Shown one piece after another: positions 6,639-14,783 of a DNA stretch of 15,202 nucleotides. This DNA comes from Chloroflexia bacterium (lineage in GTDB: Bacteria > Chloroflexota > Chloroflexia > Thermobaculales > Thermobaculaceae). The position numbers were made by a program, and so were the translations under genes. The stretch is from contig JACDAU010000279.1 in assembly GCA_013695265.1 (NCBI GenBank), positions 1 through 15,202 of the forward strand, written 5' to 3'. The stretch's first letter is position 1. Every line of letters starts with the position of its first letter. The notes under the pieces are model-generated. The model saw only the letters and a list, made by a program, of their open reading frames with translations, was not told where the DNA came from and did no database searches.

Positions 6639-7406
6639 GTGCAAAACATCCGGCATAGCGCAATTCTACTCCTGTTGAGCCTAGCGATCCTCGCGGGTGG
6701 CTGCGGTCAGAGTTCCCCGACTCCAAGCAGGGCAAACAGCAAGCCCACAACAGTCGCGCAAAATGAGCCCGCCGACGCGCCGACCGCTGTGTCCGACGAA
6801 CCCACAGCCACAATCGCGCCGACTCAGGCGCCAACGGCGATTCCAACGGAACGAGTCAAGCGCGGTGGCGGCGCGAAGAGTGCGCCTACTGCGGCGGCGA
6901 AGCCGACCAAATCCCTGGCGCCAACCGCGACCACGGCACCCGTCGCGCAGAAGCTTAATCCGCCCGCCCGCTTCCTGATAAACACGCCGAAGTTGAAGGT
7001 AGACGCTGCCGTCGAGCACGTCACCTATGCCCCAAACTCGCGCGCGATGGACGTGCCGAAGAAGTGGGAAAACGTCGCGTGGTTCGAGCCGGGATACGTG
7101 CCAGGTACGAAGGGGAACTCCGTCATCGCCGGGCACCTCGATTCTCGAACCGGTCCCGCTGTTTTCGCACACCTGGAAGACATTGAAGTTGACGACATCG
7201 TGTCCGTGGTCGACACCAAGGGGAAGAAGATCGACTTCCGCGTCACGAAGAAACAGGTGTACTTCGACGCCGACGCTCCGATCCTGGAGATCTTCGGCCC
7301 CACCGAGGCTACGCACCTGAACCTGATCACGTGCGAAGGGGAGTTCAACCCTGACTCCGACCGCTATGATCGCAAGCTCGTCGTGTTCACAGAGAAGGTG
7401 ACATAG
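6639..7406 (+). CDS. Sortase (class F-like) with lipoprotein signal
   Basis: Sortases are surface transpeptidases that cut a sorting motif and join the protein to the wall or another acceptor. The GTG start is supported by AGGAGG at 6622-6627, although the spacer is 11 nt. The N-terminus is a signal sequence ending in a lipobox (LAGGC, Cys22), so the mature enzyme should be a lipoprotein. A long Pro/Thr/Ala-rich linker (about 24-105) precedes the catalytic beta-barrel (about 108-253). The catalytic triad is visible: His166 in VIAGHLDS, Cys232 in NLITCEG and Arg245 in YDRKLVV. Total length is 255 residues. The AGHLDS and LITC motifs resemble class F sortases of Actinomycetota and Chloroflexota. 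Its neighbour upstream (6140-6547) is the obvious candidate substrate. Confidence 0.9.
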   Translation: MQNIRHSAILLLLSLAILAGGCGQSSPTPSRANSKPTTVAQNEPADAPTAVSDEPTATIAPTQAPTAIPTERVKRGGGAKSAPTAAAKPTKSLAPTATTAPVAQKLNPPARFLINTPKLKVDAAVEHVTYAPNSRAMDVPKKWENVAWFEPGYVPGTKGNSVIAGHLDSRTGPAVFAHLEDIEVDDIVSVVDTKGKKIDFRVTKKQVYFDADAPILEIFGPTEATHLNLITCEGEFNPDSDRYDRKLVVFTEKVT

Positions 7407-7705
7407 CGGAGAATATGCGAGGGTCAGGCTCCGGCACGGCAGGACATCATTCCTGCAACTCCGCCTTCGAACAGGTAGCCGTTTAGCGGGTTCAGGTTTT
7501 CTCTATATGCTGCCTTGGCGGCCTCAATTTTGGGGCCCGGCGCACTGCACTTTGGTTGCCCGTAGAAGCAATCCTTGGAGCGATGGACAGACCTTATTCG
7601 CATCGCTTGCGGGACCATTCGCCTGATGAATATCGCCTGCAGTTCTCCGACCCAGGGCCAACAGTTGCAAACAGTTCGATAGCGAGTCCGGAAAGGGGCA
7701 ATGAC
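7407..7705. other. Intergenic region before the large secreted protein (299 bp)
   Basis: This gap separates the sortase gene from the GTG start at 7706. I see no clear terminator or promoter. The open plus-strand frame running in from 7556 (in frame with the next gene) lacks a Shine-Dalgarno and would bury the signal peptide, so I treat it as non-coding. The minus strand carries an open frame ending at 7424 whose last 35 or so codons (7424-7530) look unusually protein-like; it is reported as a finding, not as a gene. Confidence 0.5.
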
Positions 7706-10700
7706 GTGGGCATGAGAGGGGTCCGTTGCATCTCCTTTTTCGCCGTTTGGCTGGTCCTTGCCGGGTTCTTGCCATTGGTCGCACCCACGTCCGTGCAGGC
7801 ACAGGCCGACCTGCAAGCAGCGTCGTGGTACCGCTATCAGGGCGAGCCCTCAAGCTACGACACCCACAACAATCAGAACGTGAACTGCGGCCCTTCGTCC
7901 GTCGCAATGGCGATCCAGTACGGTCAGAACGTGTCCGTGCCGATCAAGGACATCCGGGCGTTCATGCACCACGGCGGAGCAACTAACCACAAGGACATCA
8001 CGGGGGCTCTGCAGCACTGGGGCGTGCAGTACCGCAGCAACATCGTAAACGCCACCAGCCTTCGGGACGTGGTCGCGCGCGGTAACATCGCGATCGCCGC
8101 GGTGAACATGGACAGAATCAGCCAGGGGACCGATATAGACGGCGCGTCCACCGATCCTGCCTTGCGCACTGGACGATTCGACAACTTCTCCGGTGCCCAC
8201 TGGATCGTCATCAAGGGCGTCAGCCCAGACGGTAAGTACTTCGTCGTCTATGATGGCAACGTCTGGGGTAGCCCCGCAAACAGCACGTACTGGTATAACG
8301 ACGGCACTCCCAAAGGGCTTGACCGCCTGTATCGGGTGAGTGAAGTTGAGGCAGGAATGTTCGCCAACGCCGGGCGCACCGCCTCGAAGGGGGTGGAGAT
8401 CATCAGCGATATCCGGCCGAGTGTTGAGGAGGGCGAGCAACACGACGCTGCGATCACGTATTACACAGCGGCCAAGCAGGAAACGGGCAAGGGGCCAGGT
8501 GATCCGGGACACGGCGTGATGTTCAACGGAAACCAGGTCCACTGGGGAGCGGTTGCAGTAGATCCCCGGTACATACCGCTCGGCACGCGCATGAGCATCG
8601 AGGGATGGGGCGATCAGGTCTTCGTTGCGGAGGACACCGGTTCCAGAGTCCGCGGCTGGCACGTGGACGTGTTCTGGCCGGGCGCCAGGCAAGAAGCCCT
8701 TCAAAAGAACGACACGATGGGCGGTACACGCACGGTTACCTTGCTCGGTCCCGGACCGGCGTTCACCGATCGAGCACCCGGAACCGCCCCGATGCAGGGC
8801 ACCGTGAGCATAGTCGAGGAACCTGACTCGGCGTCGACGCGCTGGGTCACGCTGCGGCTTGCGGCGCGGGACGCCGAGGATCCGGTCGTGGGCATGATGG
8901 TCTCGAATAACATGCACTTTACCGATGCATTCGAGGAGCCGTACGCGGGCAGGAAGAAATGGACGCTGGCGCCGGGCGATGGCACGAAGACCGTTTATGC
9001 ACGGTTCAAGAACGAAGTTGGAGCGTGGAGCGACGCAGTCGCCACCAGGGTCACGCTCGAAGAACAGCCACCGAGAGGTTCCGTCGTGGTCGCGCCGGAC
9101 CCGAGAGTTTTGCTCTCAGCGGGACTCTCGGGTACCCCGCTCGCGGCCATTGGCGCCCAGCCAACGGTAACCGGCCAACCCGCATACCGTCCACTCGGCC
9201 CGAACCTGCTGCGCAATGCCAGCTTCGAGGCCTGGGCGGGCGGACTCCCTGAAGCCTGGGAGACGGGGTTGCGCGAGGAGGGACCGTCCGTGTATGAGCC
9301 AGCAACTGCCGCCCACCACGGCGCTCTCGCCTTACGCAGGGTGACGGGAACCGGCAAACCGGAGGCCGACCTCGGGCAGGGGGTCGTTATCAAGCCCGGC
9401 ACGCAGTACTCCCTTTCCGCGTGGGTTCGGGGCGCGGGCGGCGCGCTGGCTATCAGCGAGTTCGCGACACAAGCAGGTCGGAGCCGATCGCTCAAGACTC
9501 GGAAACTCAACTTCGTGGGCGGGGATAGTTGGCAGCGGGTGAGACTCAAGTTCACTACAGGCTCGAACGCGACCGATGCCAGGGTGCGTCTTTCCGGCGG
9601 TCAGGTACTGTGGGACGCCGTGCAACTCGAGCAAGGCCGCACTCCCGGGGCGTACCGCGCTGATGGCCTGCTGCTGGAACGCCCGGCGCAGAACCTGCTC
9701 GCGAACTCCAGTTTGGAGGTAAATGCCGACCGATGGAACGGGCTCAACTCGTACGTCTCCGTGGTCGCGTCGACCGACTACTCGCGCTACGGGCGGCACG
9801 GATTGCTCGTTCGCAAGCTGCAGTCGGGCCGCGCGGCAACATTCCAGGCGGCCAAGCTCAAACCAGGCACGGCATACACTTACTCCGTATATGTCCGACT
9901 TCGGGACGGCAAAGAAATCACCAACGATATACTGCGGGGCTGGTACTACGAGGGCACGCGCCGGCCGCAGGGCGTCGACACCGCGCTCATCGGGGAACGA
10001 AATCGGCCTACAATGCGCTGGACCGCCGCCGGTGGTGGGTGGTATCGAGGACGGTTTACATTCGAGGCGACCACGAGGGTAGGGTTGTACGGACTGCTCT
10101 CCACCGAGGCCATCAGGGCCGATAACGTCTACTACCTTGACGGTGCGCAGCTCGAAGCGGGTAGGCACACGAGTTCGTACCTGGACGGCTCACTCGGTAA
10201 GGGATATTCGTGGGCCGGCAAGCCCTTTGCCAGTGTATCGGCGCGCTCTCGGACAACAGTCGAGTACGACACTACAATCGGACGGGAGGGCGCACTGCTG
10301 TTCTGGGCGAGGCCAGAGGCCACCGCGCCACACAACGCCACGTTGATGCGGCTCGGCAACCTGCGGTTAGCGGTCAATGGCCGGAAGCTCGACCTTCGCG
10401 AGGGAGGCAAGACACTCGCCTCCGCTGCCTGGAAGCCGGGCGCGGCACAGAGCTACGCAGTGCTTTGGAAGGAAGAAACCGTCTCTTTGTGGCTCAACGG
10501 CACAAGAGTGGGAGCATCCCGCATTGAACCTTCCGTGACCGGTGCAGCGCTAACGCTCGGACCGGCTGGGGGCTGGAGGTACCCGAACGCGGTCATCGGT
10601 GATGTCTCGTTATGGCGCACCTCGTTGACAGCACCAGAACTCGCGCACTCGCCGCTCGACGCGGGTCTGCACAGCGTCCGGGACCAGTACACAACGGTGG

Positions 10701-11185
10701 TCACGAGGGCGGCGGACGAAACCGGGGGAGACATCCGGGTTGAGTGGAGCGTCGATGGTTCAACGTGGTATTCGTGGGAACGTGGCCGGGGCATCCATAA
10801 CTGGGACCTGGGCAGCGGTGAGGGCGTCAAAACCGTGTGGATCCGCTACACCGACGCCGCGGACAACTGGCTCGTCTACACTGACACCGTCATACGCGAC
10901 ACGACCCCCCCGCGCGTGACGAGCGCCGAAGTCGCACGGAACGTGGTGACGGTCCGCTTCAGTGAGCCTGTTGCTGTGGACTCACTTGCGAACGCTGCCT
11001 TGATCAGCCGGGGAAGGCGCGTGGCTGGCGTGTGGGACTACACACTTGGGAATCGGAAAGCGACGCTCAAACTACCATCGCCACCACCCAGACAACTCGA
11101 GCTTCGCGTTTCGCGTGGCCTGCACGATCGCAGCGGAAATTCTCTGACCGCACCGTACAGCGAGACGCTCCGCTCCGCGCCATAG
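7706..11185 (+). CDS. Secreted mosaic protein: C39-like peptidase, 3D domain, Ig-like, CBM-like and LamG-like modules
   Basis: I chose the GTG at 7706 because AAAGGGG (7692-7698) lies 7 nt upstream and the frame then opens with a clean signal peptide (cleavage likely after QAQA, about residue 34). The ATG at 7712 is the alternative. The product has 1159 residues. Residues 38-215 are a papain-like C39 family peptidase: Cys61 in NCGPSS, His165 in HWIVIKG, Asp183 in VVYDGN. Residues 248-335 are a 3D domain with its three aspartates (Asp286, Asp310, Asp321), as in wall-lytic proteins. Residues 366-452 form an Ig-like module. Two CBM4/9-like sandwiches follow (about 498-655 and 661-830), then a LamG-like fold (855-985), a second Ig-like module (about 990-1065) and a C-terminal Big-type module after DTTPP. 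No wall anchor is seen. Likely role: wall or glycan binding with peptidase or lytic activity; exact substrate unknown. Confidence 0.88.
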   Translation: MGMRGVRCISFFAVWLVLAGFLPLVAPTSVQAQADLQAASWYRYQGEPSSYDTHNNQNVNCGPSSVAMAIQYGQNVSVPIKDIRAFMHHGGATNHKDITGALQHWGVQYRSNIVNATSLRDVVARGNIAIAAVNMDRISQGTDIDGASTDPALRTGRFDNFSGAHWIVIKGVSPDGKYFVVYDGNVWGSPANSTYWYNDGTPKGLDRLYRVSEVEAGMFANAGRTASKGVEIISDIRPSVEEGEQHDAAITYYTAAKQETGKGPGDPGHGVMFNGNQVHWGAVAVDPRYIPLGTRMSIEGWGDQVFVAEDTGSRVRGWHVDVFWPGARQEALQKNDTMGGTRTVTLLGPGPAFTDRAPGTAPMQGTVSIVEEPDSASTRWVTLRLAARDAEDPVVGMMVSNNMHFTDAFEEPYAGRKKWTLAPGDGTKTVYARFKNEVGAWSDAVATRVTLEEQPPRGSVVVAPDPRVLLSAGLSGTPLAAIGAQPTVTGQPAYRPLGPNLLRNASFEAWAGGLPEAWETGLREEGPSVYEPATAAHHGALALRRVTGTGKPEADLGQGVVIKPGTQYSLSAWVRGAGGALAISEFATQAGRSRSLKTRKLNFVGGDSWQRVRLKFTTGSNATDARVRLSGGQVLWDAVQLEQGRTPGAYRADGLLLERPAQNLLANSSLEVNADRWNGLNSYVSVVASTDYSRYGRHGLLVRKLQSGRAATFQAAKLKPGTAYTYSVYVRLRDGKEITNDILRGWYYEGTRRPQGVDTALIGERNRPTMRWTAAGGGWYRGRFTFEATTRVGLYGLLSTEAIRADNVYYLDGAQLEAGRHTSSYLDGSLGKGYSWAGKPFASVSARSRTTVEYDTTIGREGALLFWARPEATAPHNATLMRLGNLRLAVNGRKLDLREGGKTLASAAWKPGAAQSYAVLWKEETVSLWLNGTRVGASRIEPSVTGAALTLGPAGGWRYPNAVIGDVSLWRTSLTAPELAHSPLDAGLHSVRDQYTTVVTRAADETGGDIRVEWSVDGSTWYSWERGRGIHNWDLGSGEGVKTVWIRYTDAADNWLVYTDTVIRDTTPPRVTSAEVARNVVTVRFSEPVAVDSLANAALISRGRRVAGVWDYTLGNRKATLKLPSPPPRQLELRVSRGLHDRSGNSLTAPYSETLRSAP

Positions 11186-11395
11186 CGCGAGTAATCCAGT
11201 CCTGGCTTAAAGTTAGCGCACACGTCATTCCGAGCCTGCGAGGGATCCGTGGCCGGGGTTACGGATCATGCGTGGCAGCTCAGACCTTGCCCTGAGCCTG
11301 CGAGCGGGATGTCGTGTTCACCTTTCAGACGGATCGCGTATGACATTGCCAGGAACTGGGTGGTTACCAGCAGTCGAACCTCGGCGGCGGGATCG
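11186..11395. other. Convergent intergenic region between the secreted mosaic protein and the carboxylate-amine ligase
   Basis: This 210-bp gap lies between two genes ending towards each other. It contains the palindromic repeat copy at 11224-11313. Outside the repeat I see no gene, RNA or T-rich intrinsic terminator. Confidence 0.6.
11224..11313. repeat. Palindromic dispersed repeat, copy 2 (convergent junction)
   Basis: The element starts GTCATTCCGAGCC and contains GATCCGT (11244-11250) pairing perfectly with ACGGATC (11261-11267) around a 10-nt loop. Positions 11230-11267 match copy 1 (4790-4827) at 34 of 38 bases. A further GAGCCTGCGAG at 11294-11304 repeats the conserved left-arm motif and is followed by CGGGATG near 11305-11311, like the right end of copy 1. 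This may be the remains of a second adjacent unit. Like copy 1 it sits between two convergent genes. Confidence 0.75.
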
Positions 11396-12535
11396 CTAGC
11401 GGCGGGGCATGCCGCGCAGGTCGCACTCCATTGGCTCCATTCCCGCCATGGTCTCATCCACCACCATTTTCGCCACTGCACGGACATCTTGCGTCTTTGA
11501 CCACACCTCGAGCTGCCGGTCCGCGCTCGTGCCGGTTTCCAGTATCGAGTGGATGTGCTCCACCTCTGCGCGACAGTTCAGCTCGTCGAGCACGTCGTCC
11601 ACGAACGCCAGTAGTTCCTCGATCAGGATGCGCTCCTCCACTTCCTCGCGCTTGCCGAAGTCAATGAGCTTGCCCTCAAGGCCATAGCGCATCGCCCGCC
11701 AGCGATTCTCGGAAAGTGCCGCCCGTGGATACTGCCGGAACCCCATGTTCCGTGCCCGCAAATAGTAGAGCTTTGCGACGATGGCCTGGGAAAGGGCGGC
11801 GAGCGCCAGCGTGTCCTCGACCCGGCTTTGCATGTCGCAGATGCGGAACTCCAGTGTGCGGAACGTCGGGTGTGGTCGCAGATCCCACCAGATCTTCGTC
11901 GCATCTTCAATGCAGTGGGTTTGTACCAGGAGGTCGACGAACCCCTCGTAGTCGCTCCACGACTTGAAGGCATCGGGCATACCGGTTCGCGGCAACTGGT
12001 TCCAGATCACGTGCCGGTAGCTCTTCAGCCCCGTCGGCCTGCCCACCCAGAACGGCGAGGCGGTGGAGAGCGCGAGCAGGTGCGGCAGGAAGTAGCGCGC
12101 CTCATTGAACACATCCATCGCGATGTCGGGTTCGGGGACGTACACATGGACGTGCAGCCCCCAAATAATCAGCCCCCTCGCGACATCGCCCAGCGCGGAA
12201 AGCATCTCCTGGTACCGTTCCTTCTCCGTCACCTGCTGATCGCGCCAGTCGCTGAACGGGTGGGTGCCGCTACCCGCGATCACGAGTCCCTCCGGCTCAC
12301 AAAGAGAGAGCAGGCCGCAGCGGAGCTTGAGCAACTCCTCACGCGCCTCCTTGATATCGCCGCAGATCTTCGTGCCCACCTCCACGACGCTTTGCAGCAT
12401 CTCTGGCTTGATCTGATCCCCCAGTAGCTCAGCCCCCTCACTGAGCATCTGGGCAACGTGGGAGACAAGCTGGTTCGTCTCTGGGTTGACGATCTGGAAC
12501 TCTTCCTCGATGCCAATCGTGAACTGCGATGCCAT
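11396..12535 (-). CDS. Carboxylate-amine ligase, YbdK type (glutamate-cysteine ligase GCS2 family)
   Basis: The 379-residue product is a full-length GCS2 family enzyme, which joins an acid such as glutamate to an amine such as cysteine with ATP, through an acyl phosphate. The N-terminal GIEEEFQI (residues 8-15) holds the metal-binding glutamates. GLHVHVYVP (126-134) and WWDLRPHPTFRTLEFRICD (216-234) are the other family blocks. The family contains EgtA and YbdK as well as true gamma-glutamylcysteine ligases, so the substrate is open; the protein looks closest to the YbdK type. The ATG follows GGAGAGGG with a 5-nt spacer. The gene lies 82 bp after the Tat-exported hydrolase gene on the same strand but has its own extended -10 at 12605-12613. 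Confidence 0.9.
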   Translation of the reverse strand: MASQFTIGIEEEFQIVNPETNQLVSHVAQMLSEGAELLGDQIKPEMLQSVVEVGTKICGDIKEAREELLKLRCGLLSLCEPEGLVIAGSGTHPFSDWRDQQVTEKERYQEMLSALGDVARGLIIWGLHVHVYVPEPDIAMDVFNEARYFLPHLLALSTASPFWVGRPTGLKSYRHVIWNQLPRTGMPDAFKSWSDYEGFVDLLVQTHCIEDATKIWWDLRPHPTFRTLEFRICDMQSRVEDTLALAALSQAIVAKLYYLRARNMGFRQYPRAALSENRWRAMRYGLEGKLIDFGKREEVEERILIEELLAFVDDVLDELNCRAEVEHIHSILETGTSADRQLEVWSKTQDVRAVAKMVVDETMAGMEPMECDLRGMPRR

Positions 12536-12604
12536 CTCTACCCTCTCCGGTCCGCTTCGGCGTTTACGGCGTCAGGTGTCAATCAAAGTTCCGTTGAAGT
12601 GCCG

Positions 12605-12613
12605 ATTATAACA
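12605..12613 (-). promoter_or_regulatory. Extended -10 promoter of the carboxylate-amine ligase gene
   Basis: On the minus strand the sequence reads TGTTATAAT: a perfect TATAAT (12605-12610) with the extended TGN element. No good -35 is seen. It starts a leader of about 65 nt and lies within a few bases of the stop codon of the upstream gene. Confidence 0.65.
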
Positions 12614-12617
12614 AGCC

Positions 12618-14783
12618 TCAGGTAACGGTCTCCCATATCTCCAGCACCCGGATCTCATCCGCCGCCACTTGAGATTTCGAGCCCGATAGAATGCCGACAT
12701 TCATCTCCTCATCGGACAAAACATCGCGCATCCGCGCCGCCCCACTCCGCAGCACGACCGAATGATCGACCTGTAACGTGACGAGGCTCACCGACGGACC
12801 TGTATTGTACAAGACGAGGAAGAAATGGGAACCATCGCCATGCCGTTCGACCCGCACGTGCGAGTCGGCCGTACTGACCCCCGTGCGGGGCTGCCAACCC
12901 GCCGACGCGAGCCGTATCAGGTGCGGCGCAAAGCGGTCCTGGTAGCGCACCTCGTTCACGGGAGTCACATACGACGCGTTTTGCGGCCCGGAGGACGCGA
13001 AGAAACCATACAAGAGTGACCACTTCCATAGCCGCGCTACATCCTGCTCGCGCTCCCAGCCATCATAGATCATCAGCAGCGCCGGCTTGTGTCGGGCGAT
13101 TGTGCGATAATACGCGAGAAGTGGTTCGTTGTTGAGCACGGACTCAAATGTTTGCTCCGCGCAGATGACATCCAGCGCGAACCCGTTGAACGCACGCGAC
13201 TCCGAGACGCCGTTGCCCATCAGTATCTTGCCTGCGGCGTGCAGGCGTTCGCGGAGCTCCCACAGGTACTCTTGATGCGAGAAGGTATTGAACAGCGCTG
13301 GCTGGCGACGGTCCGCTTGATAGGTCAACGGGATCCTGGCGGTGGCGAAATGCGCCCGCCGATAGTTGTAGAAGTTCCCCCAGGCTTCGAGTGAGTCAAC
13401 ATACACACCGTCCACGCTGGCCGAAGCGAGCAGCAACGGCACGTGGTCGTCGAGCATGTATCGGGCGATCGTGGGAGAGAGCGAGCCGAGCTCCGGACTG
13501 GGGTTCAGCGGAAACGTGACCGAGTTGCCGCCCCAGGCAGTCGTGCGGCGAACGAGATGGAGACGATTCGGGGAGACGTGGAGCGCGCAGTTTGCGATGA
13601 TCGCCTTGTGCTGGTCGACATCCGTGTAGCTGTTGGGCAGGCGTGGCGATGGTCCGCCAAACGGATTGGCCGGTGCGTTCCATTCATCGAGTGCCGTCAT
13701 AGAAGCGTCGTAGTCGGTGGGCAGTTCCGCGAGACTGGTGATCTCCGCCTGACCCACGAGGGTATACGCGAGTGTGTAGACGCCGGCCGCCTCGTCTAGC
13801 CCCCACCCATCGTTGCGCTCGTACGCATCGACACTGCGCGCTTTCCCGCCTGCGTAGCCAGTCTCATGAAACGCGTAATACTGTGGCCGTGTGAACTTGC
13901 CGCGGGGCGCGATCTGCCAGAAGCCGAAGCGCCGAACGTGAGAGGCAAACACCTCGGTGTGCCGTGCGTAGTATCGGTCGAGCGCGAACCGAAGGCCCGC
14001 GCCAGCGGGCAGGATGTCGAGCGCGAAGCGAAAGGGTGCACGGCTGCGAAGGACACCCCCAGCTGCAGGCGACAGCCCGAACTTGAGGCGCACGGAGAAC
14101 GCCTCGCCCTCAGGGTCGGGCTGTATCTCGAATCGGACCGGATGATCCGGTGGGATCGAAAAGGCGAGGTCGTACTTGTCTCCGATGTCGCCAACCAGCG
14201 CGAGCGGCACGTGTTGCTGCAATGGCGCCGCGTCGCTGGAAGTCAGGCGGCGAGGTTCTGTGAGGCTGGGCTGCCATGATGTGCCGTCCAACGTGAGCGG
14301 GACGGAGAAAATCAGGTCGATGACCCGATCTCGTCCCGTCTCGTCCGCGACCCATCCATCGACCTCAAGCGTGTCATCCTGCAGGAAGCGATACACCGCC
14401 TCCACCGAGAACCCCATTCCTTCGAGCCGGGCCGTCTGAACGACCGCGCCGCGCTGCGCCCGCATCGTGCCGGAAACCCAGAGCCGCTCGCTGGAAACGG
14501 GGTCGTGTAGCGAGAGGCCGCTGCGCCGCGGAGCGAGCGGCAAGGGGATGTCGTCGCGTTGTAGAGCAACGACATTGCCCAGGTCATCGAAGCCGATCTT
14601 GCGGTCATTCGATGTCACCCAGTAGAGCGGCTTCCCGGGTGGCGCGACAGGCTCGTTCCCGCGCTCACCACGAAAGAGCACGGCGGCCGCCGCTCCCAGC
14701 GAACCAGCGCAGAGCAGCGAACCGGTCAGAAACCGTCGACGCGAGATGGGACCGCCGCGCAACAGCTTGCTCGTGCGGCTCAT
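12618..14783 (-). CDS. Tat-exported putative glycoside hydrolase-like protein
   Basis: The 721-residue product opens with a twin-arginine signal (ISRRRFLTG, residues 13-21, then a moderate hydrophobic stretch to about 37), so it should be exported folded. Residues about 55-260 read as beta-sandwich strands. The middle (about 265-600) looks like a TIM-barrel-type region, with ASVDGVYVDSLEAWGN (455-470) and FALDVICAEQTFE (535-547) as likely active-site strand ends; Asp463 and Glu543 are candidates. The last 80 residues are again beta-rich, as in the C-terminal sandwich of many GH clans. I cannot assign a GH family, so the function is inference from architecture. The ATG overlaps the stop of the upstream gene (ATGA, 14780-14783), indicating translational coupling with the DUF2723-like membrane protein. 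Secretion plus that partner suggests work on surface or external glycans. Confidence 0.7.
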   Translation of the reverse strand: MSRTSKLLRGGPISRRRFLTGSLLCAGSLGAAAAVLFRGERGNEPVAPPGKPLYWVTSNDRKIGFDDLGNVVALQRDDIPLPLAPRRSGLSLHDPVSSERLWVSGTMRAQRGAVVQTARLEGMGFSVEAVYRFLQDDTLEVDGWVADETGRDRVIDLIFSVPLTLDGTSWQPSLTEPRRLTSSDAAPLQQHVPLALVGDIGDKYDLAFSIPPDHPVRFEIQPDPEGEAFSVRLKFGLSPAAGGVLRSRAPFRFALDILPAGAGLRFALDRYYARHTEVFASHVRRFGFWQIAPRGKFTRPQYYAFHETGYAGGKARSVDAYERNDGWGLDEAAGVYTLAYTLVGQAEITSLAELPTDYDASMTALDEWNAPANPFGGPSPRLPNSYTDVDQHKAIIANCALHVSPNRLHLVRRTTAWGGNSVTFPLNPSPELGSLSPTIARYMLDDHVPLLLASASVDGVYVDSLEAWGNFYNYRRAHFATARIPLTYQADRRQPALFNTFSHQEYLWELRERLHAAGKILMGNGVSESRAFNGFALDVICAEQTFESVLNNEPLLAYYRTIARHKPALLMIYDGWEREQDVARLWKWSLLYGFFASSGPQNASYVTPVNEVRYQDRFAPHLIRLASAGWQPRTGVSTADSHVRVERHGDGSHFFLVLYNTGPSVSLVTLQVDHSVVLRSGAARMRDVLSDEEMNVGILSGSKSQVAADEIRVLEIWETVT

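Noticed and set aside
7556..7705. Upstream in-frame ATG (7556) as start of the large secreted protein
   Set aside because: No Shine-Dalgarno there, and it would put 50 polar residues before the signal peptide; the GTG at 7706 has a ribosome binding site 7 nt away.
7850..8917. 355-codon minus-strand frame opposite the C39/3D gene
   Set aside because: His/Arg/Val-rich translation without domains, lying wholly under a well-supported gene with catalytic motifs.
12575..12590. TTGACA on the minus strand in the gap before the carboxylate-amine ligase gene, as a -35 box
   Set aside because: No -10-like hexamer lies 16-18 nt downstream; the TGTTATAAT further upstream is a better promoter.
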